A stretch of DNA of 64,000 nucleotides from Cryptomeria japonica (lineage: Eukaryota; Streptophyta; Pinopsida; Cupressales; Cupressaceae). Shown piece by piece: positions 59,988-64,000 of this stretch. The notes below the pieces were generated by a model. It had not been told where the DNA came from. It worked only from the letters and a program-made list of their open reading frames with translations, and ran no database searches. Position numbers and translations under genes: made by a program. The stretch spans positions 104,086,796 through 104,150,795 of the forward strand of contig NC_081412.1 of assembly GCF_030272615.1 (NCBI RefSeq). Reading direction: 5' to 3'. Position 1 is the stretch's first letter; each line of letters begins with the position of its first letter.

Positions 59988-60754
59988 TGATGGTATTACA
60001 CACTCCAAATTGTAGGTGATTGAAGGTGTTGTCATTGATGGCAACCTTGCAATCTTATTGCACTGACAGGCACCGACACTGGCAGACTCTACACCGGCAG
60101 ATAGTACACCGACAACGACAATAATGTTTACCAGCACCCTAACTGACAGGATTTTGATTATTGTATTTTATATTTAATTGTAATATCTTTTGTAAGCCGA
60201 CATGGAATATTGCAGTAAGACTCATATATAAGAATGAGATCTTGTAGATCATTGTGTGTGAGATATATATGACAAAATGGATATGTAGAGCGAATATAAA
60301 GGTAGATTCTATAGTAAGGTTTATGGTTATTATATGAGCTTAAACCGGTATTGAATTTGGCATAAAAGATTCCTTTTATCGTAGTACATTATATTGGATT
60401 CTCATAATCCATTTTGTAAGTCAGTGAGACTTCCTTTTGTATTTGAGCAGTGAGATCTAGGCAGTTGGCCTTCCTGCATGTGCAGGCACCTCATTGTAAG
60501 TAATATCCATTCATTGGCTAGTGAGTGAATATTGTGGGTCACAAATCCCACTGATGTTTTCCCCACACCGGGTTTCCTTGCCAAAAATCTTGTGTTATGG
60601 TGTGCTTTCTATGTTGTCTTTATTGTTCATATTTACTGCATTAATTATTGTTTACCAATATATTGTTTTGGAATGCAAAATACTAAATAAAAAATCTCAC
60701 AACTAGTTAGATACTAATTCAACCCCCCTCTCAGTATCTTTGGAAATCCTAACA
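59988..60754 (+). repeat. E1 3' LTR (767 bp)
   Basis: TGATGGTATTACACACTCC to GGAAATCCTAACA; very similar to 46402-47158. The start changed from TGTTGGC to TGATGGT. Confidence 0.9.
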
Positions 60755-62165
60755 TGTTATAGGCACTAAATGGGTGTTCAAAAACAAGTCAAATGAAGAT
60801 GGTGTTGTAGTTCGCAACAAGGCAAGATTAGTTTGCAAGGGTTATGCGCAAGAAGAAGGAGAAGATTATGGTAAAAATTTTGCACCAGTAGCAAGATTGG
60901 AAGGAGTTAGAACATTAGTTGCATTTGCAACCCATAAGAAGTTCAGGGTATACTAGATGGATGTGAAGTCTGCATTTTTTAATAGGATATTAGAAGAAGA
61001 GGTTTATATAGAGCAGCTTGATGGTTATGCATTGATAGATAAGGAAGACATGGTACGCAGATTGCATAAAGCTTTATATGGATTAAAGCAAGCACCTAGA
61101 GAATGGTATGAATGACTTACACATCTAATGAAGATAGGCTTTGCAAGAACTAGTGATGACAACAACATTTATCTCAAGTCTGAAGGAGATGAAATATTGG
61201 TCAGTGAAGTATTTGTTGATGATATTATATTTGGAGGTAATGATGTCATGAGCAACAGTTTTGCAGATGAAATGAAGAATGAGTTTGAGATGTCATTAGT
61301 AGGGGAAATAAAAAATTTCATAGGCTTGCAAATACATCAGATGAAGAATGGTGTTTTTATTACTCAATCTAAATATGTGAAAGAAGTTTTGAAGACTTTT
61401 GGCATGAGTGATTGTAAACCAGTTGGAACTCCAATGGTTACAGGTTGTAAATTATCCAAGGAAGATGTATCTAAGTCTATAGATGAAAAGGAATACAAAT
61501 CAATGATTGGCAAATTACACTATGTTGTTCACAGTCGACCGAATATTGCCCATGCAGTTGGTATAGTTGCTAGATTTCAGAAAAATCCAAAGGAAGCACA
61601 TCTGATAGCAACCAAGAGAATTTTTAGATATCTGAAAGGTACAGTTGACTATGGGTTATGGTATCCATATGGAGGAAACTTTGATTTGAAAGCATACACA
61701 TATGCTTATTGGGCAGGAAATATTGATGATCGGAAGAGTACTACCAGTGGAGAATTTTTTCTAGGAGGAAGGCTAGTTTCATGGGGTAGTAAGAAGAAGA
61801 GTTGTACTTCACAATCTACTGTGGAAGCTAAGTATATATCAGCTTATATGAATTGCACACAAGCTATTTGGCTAAGACACATTTTGGAAGGTTTTAAGAT
61901 GAAGATCTCAGAACCTATAAAGATTTTGTGTGATAATACAAATGCAATAAACATTTCTAATAATCCTGTTTTGCATGCAAGGAATAAGCACATTGAATTG
62001 AAGTATCCCTTTTTGAGGGAAAAATTTCAAAGTAATGATGTTATCTTAAAGCATGTTTCTACCCAGGAGCAGCTTGCAAATATCTTCACCAAACCTCTAC
62101 CTAAGACCACTTTTGAGTATCTTAAAAGTTAGTTGGGGGTTGTCCCTCTTCATGAAGTCAATTGA
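60755..62165 (+). pseudogene. C1 reverse transcriptase and RNase H (second part of polyprotein)
   Basis: It resumes exactly at the E1 insertion point. RT: GTKWVFKNK, ARLVCKGYAQ, MDVKSAF, LYGLKQAP and FVDDII (about 61215). RNase H: the usual copia end STTSGEFFLGGRLVSW, SQSTVEAKY, LCDNTNAINI and IFTKPLP. Stops at 60954-60956, about 61113 and 62130-62132; the last codons LGVVPLHEVN precede a TGA at 62163-62165. The 334-codon stretch 61128-62132 is fully open. Confidence 0.88.
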
Positions 62166-62329
62166 GCATGATGCTAATTGCATCAACCCCCGAATTAGTT
62201 GCAAAATATTACATGAATCGATATTTTTTGAAGTGGATGTATTCCACATGGGAAGCATCAAGTTGCATTATGTTGATGCACAGTGAAAAATTGGAATTAC
62301 ATGTTCTACTTTTAATTTGGCATTGTTGT

Positions 62330-62519
62330 CAAAGGGGGAGAAGAATTATGTGATTTAGGAGAAGAATTATGTGTCTGATTAGGTGAACCGGTGATAGACT
62401 GAAGACAAACAAAGCATGGTGAATACTTGGTAATGTAAACCAGGATTCCTACTCACCAATCCACAACAGCAATCAGAGGCATTGATATTTGTATTGCCAT
62501 AAATCCCAAAGGGGGAGAT
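62330..62519 (+). promoter_or_regulatory. C1 polypurine tracts
   Basis: AAAGGGGGAGAAG at about 62332 and AAAGGGGGAGAT directly before the 3' LTR. Confidence 0.75.
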
Positions 62520-63984
62520 TGTTGGCATTTTTAGATTGCTGGAATTTTGCATATAGATTGCATTAATGATATGTTATTGATGTCAATTGAACTGGTGAAT
62601 GGTATTCATGATATTGCTGATGTTATTATTGTTATTGCTATTGTCTTGTAACTGGTATGATAAACTTTAAGGAAGATGTTGTAAGCCAGTATATGATAGT
62701 TTTTTAATTGAACCGATGTAAAGGATTAAGCCTTTCTATGTTATGTAACCGGTAAACCCTACCAGTTGGTTTTTGTTAAACCCTAACTGATCAAGTTTTC
62801 TGGTTTAAGGTCTAATGTTGAGCGGTAATGATGGAGACACATGTGATCATTGTATGAGGATTAGTTCATATTGATTTGGCATGTTTGTTTATTGTCTAGG
62901 AAAGGAACAAAGTGGATTGCATCTAATGCATAGCGCATGATGAGTTAACAAGTCCGATGAAGTGGTGATCATGGAGCAGTTGGAATTTTCTTGATTAATG
63001 TGAAGAGATTGTTATGATTTCTAACGAACAAGATTGTACCGACTTTTTTATAATCTTGATGATGAGAATTAGGTTTTTGTTGTGTTACCGACCTAGTTGA
63101 TTTGTATTTAAGGTCAATGATATTGTTTTGTTAAGAGTTGGCAAAGTTGACAAAATTGGCAGAAACAAGTTGAGTGTGTGGTTGCCTAATTGGTGGATGG
63201 ATCTGCAATTTGAGTAAAGGCAGATTGAAGCTTAAGAAGGATATGATCAAGCACATGTAGTGCTATTTAGACAGATCAAGAAAACCTGTTGTTTTCTAAC
63301 AATTACAACAAAAATTGAAATCCCCTAACCGGGTAAGCTCTAACAAGCTTGGTTACTTTCTAAATCCTCTCACAAGGTGGTCCATTAGTTTGGATTCTCA
63401 AACCCTCCAGTGAAGTTACTCCTAACAGGGTATTGTGCTTTTCATCAAGGCATATTTGTAAATCCCTTAACCAGGTGATTCCTAACAGAATTAGTTCTTA
63501 ACACGACTTATTGTAAAAACTTTAACAGGCTTGGCTCCTAACAGGGGAAACTTCAGAAGAGTTTAGATAGCTATCCTTGTGAGTCTCATCTCACCATGAA
63601 TTTTACCTATTTGGGTTTTCCACACCTAAATATTTGTGTCAAGTGGTGAATGCTTTTGTGGTTATGATCTTATTTGTTGATTTGATTAACTACTTAACTA
63701 TTCTAATAAGGCATGATAATTGGAAGCATTGAGAGATGAATATGTTGACATATGATTAAGCATTTTTTATGTTTACAAGATTGATGTTGTTTACTGTTAA
63801 GTTGTCATGACATTCAAATCGGTTGATGTTGGTTGATGTTGGTAATCTTTGAGATATTATCTTGACTAAGTTATTTGTTGATAAGTTTATTTTGAGCTTG
63901 GGAGTTTGTATCAGTTTTTTAGTGTATTGATACACCCCCACTCTCAGTAATCTACCGGATACTTATTCTTTCATCATACCATCA
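62520..63984 (+). repeat. C1 3' LTR (1465 bp)
   Basis: It runs from TGTTGGCATTTTTAG to ATACCATCA. Compared with the 5' LTR it has about 16 extra bases just after TGTTGGCATTTT. The TSD TTGAT follows at 63985-63989. The last 11 bases of the window are flanking sequence. Confidence 0.9.
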
Positions 63985-64000
63985 TTGATAAGATAGTTTG

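Larger units (their letters stand above)
46402..60754 (+). mobile_element. Pol-less LTR retrotransposon E1 (novel two/three-ORF family)
   Basis: 5' LTR 46402-47158, 3' LTR 59988-60754, perfect TSD TGTTA at 46397-46401 and 60755-60759. The interior is split by E2 (51101-58918). Without E2 the element is about 6.5 kb with a 5.0-kb interior. It encodes Gag-like ORF-A and long ORF-B/C; no protease, integrase, RT or RNase H motif was found. The iMet primer site (47159) and three polypurine tracts (about 59836, 59886, 59975) show it is replicated by copia-type machinery. Sireviruses have similar repeated tracts, so that lineage is a possible parent. Confidence 0.88.
42176..63989 (+). mobile_element. 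Copia-type LTR retrotransposon (C1), host of the nest
   Basis: Ends: 5' LTR 42181-43630, 3' LTR 62520-63984, TSD TTGAT at 42176-42180 and 63985-63989. After the primer site come gag, protease and integrase (43702-46401), then an insertion (46402-60754), then reverse transcriptase and RNase H (60760-62165). Without the insert the element is about 7.45 kb, a usual copia size. The two pol parts are in the same reading frame on either side of the insert, as expected if pol was continuous when E1 arrived. Confidence 0.92.

Overview
The window looks like repeat-packed plant nuclear DNA from a large genome. It is AT-rich, and almost all of it is LTR retrotransposons (copia- and gypsy-type), plant L1-type LINEs with DUF4283/CCHC ORF1 and RNase H-tailed ORF2, solo LTRs, a candidate SINE and a TIR element. 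A conifer or other gymnosperm is my guess from this texture (long AT-rich spacers, old nested elements); the sequence does not prove it. Only one host gene looks intact: a single-exon AED3-like aspartyl protease on the minus strand (8076-9422), with plausible TATA and poly(A) signals. LAYOUT. 1-1320: minus-strand LINE ORF1 remnant. 2040-5290: two adjacent copies (A, B) of an AT-rich repeat; copy A carries a retroposed, poly(A)-tailed sequence flanked by a perfect 13-bp target-site duplication (TSD). 5454-5690: short LTR plus tRNA-iMet primer-site remnant. 6866-7270: unrecognised ORF. 7676-8076: tandem repeat, then the protease gene. 10028-10150: SINE-like promoter boxes. 10150-35250: a third copy (C) of the AT-rich repeat, split by a LINE plus truncated minus-strand copia element (11105-25807), a complete gypsy-like element with 5-bp TSD (25952-33364) and a minus-strand LTR-like insert (about 33740-34894). 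35570-36835: TIR element containing a palindromic array. 38650-41055: broken plant-mobile-domain gene. 42176-63989: a four-level nest. THE NEST. Copia element C1 (42181-63984, TSD TTGAT) was hit in its reverse transcriptase region by E1 (46402-60754, TSD TGTTA). E1 was hit by its relative E2 (51101-58918, TSD GAGAC). The 3' LTR of E2 was hit by a gypsy-type element now reduced to a minus-strand solo LTR, S1 (57188-58394, TSD ATATA). All four TSDs are still exact, so the order of events can be read directly. MAIN DISCOVERY CANDIDATE. E1 and E2 belong to a family about 6.5 kb long that has copia-style LTRs, an iMet primer site and repeated polypurine tracts, but no recognisable protease, integrase, reverse transcriptase or RNase H. 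Instead it carries ORF-A (coiled coil plus four CCHC knuckles, Gag-like) and a very long ORF-B/ORF-C of about 1100 codons with no family I recognise: a globular N-terminal part, a Lys/Arg/Pro-rich basic middle and a coiled-coil C-terminal part. In a 31-codon comparison between the copies, 15 of 18 changed codons are synonymous, which points to past selection on the protein. An amber codon is shared at the same aligned site, suggesting a real ORF boundary or readthrough site. The pol functions were presumably supplied in trans by autonomous copia elements. All element genes seen here are now broken by stops and frameshifts.
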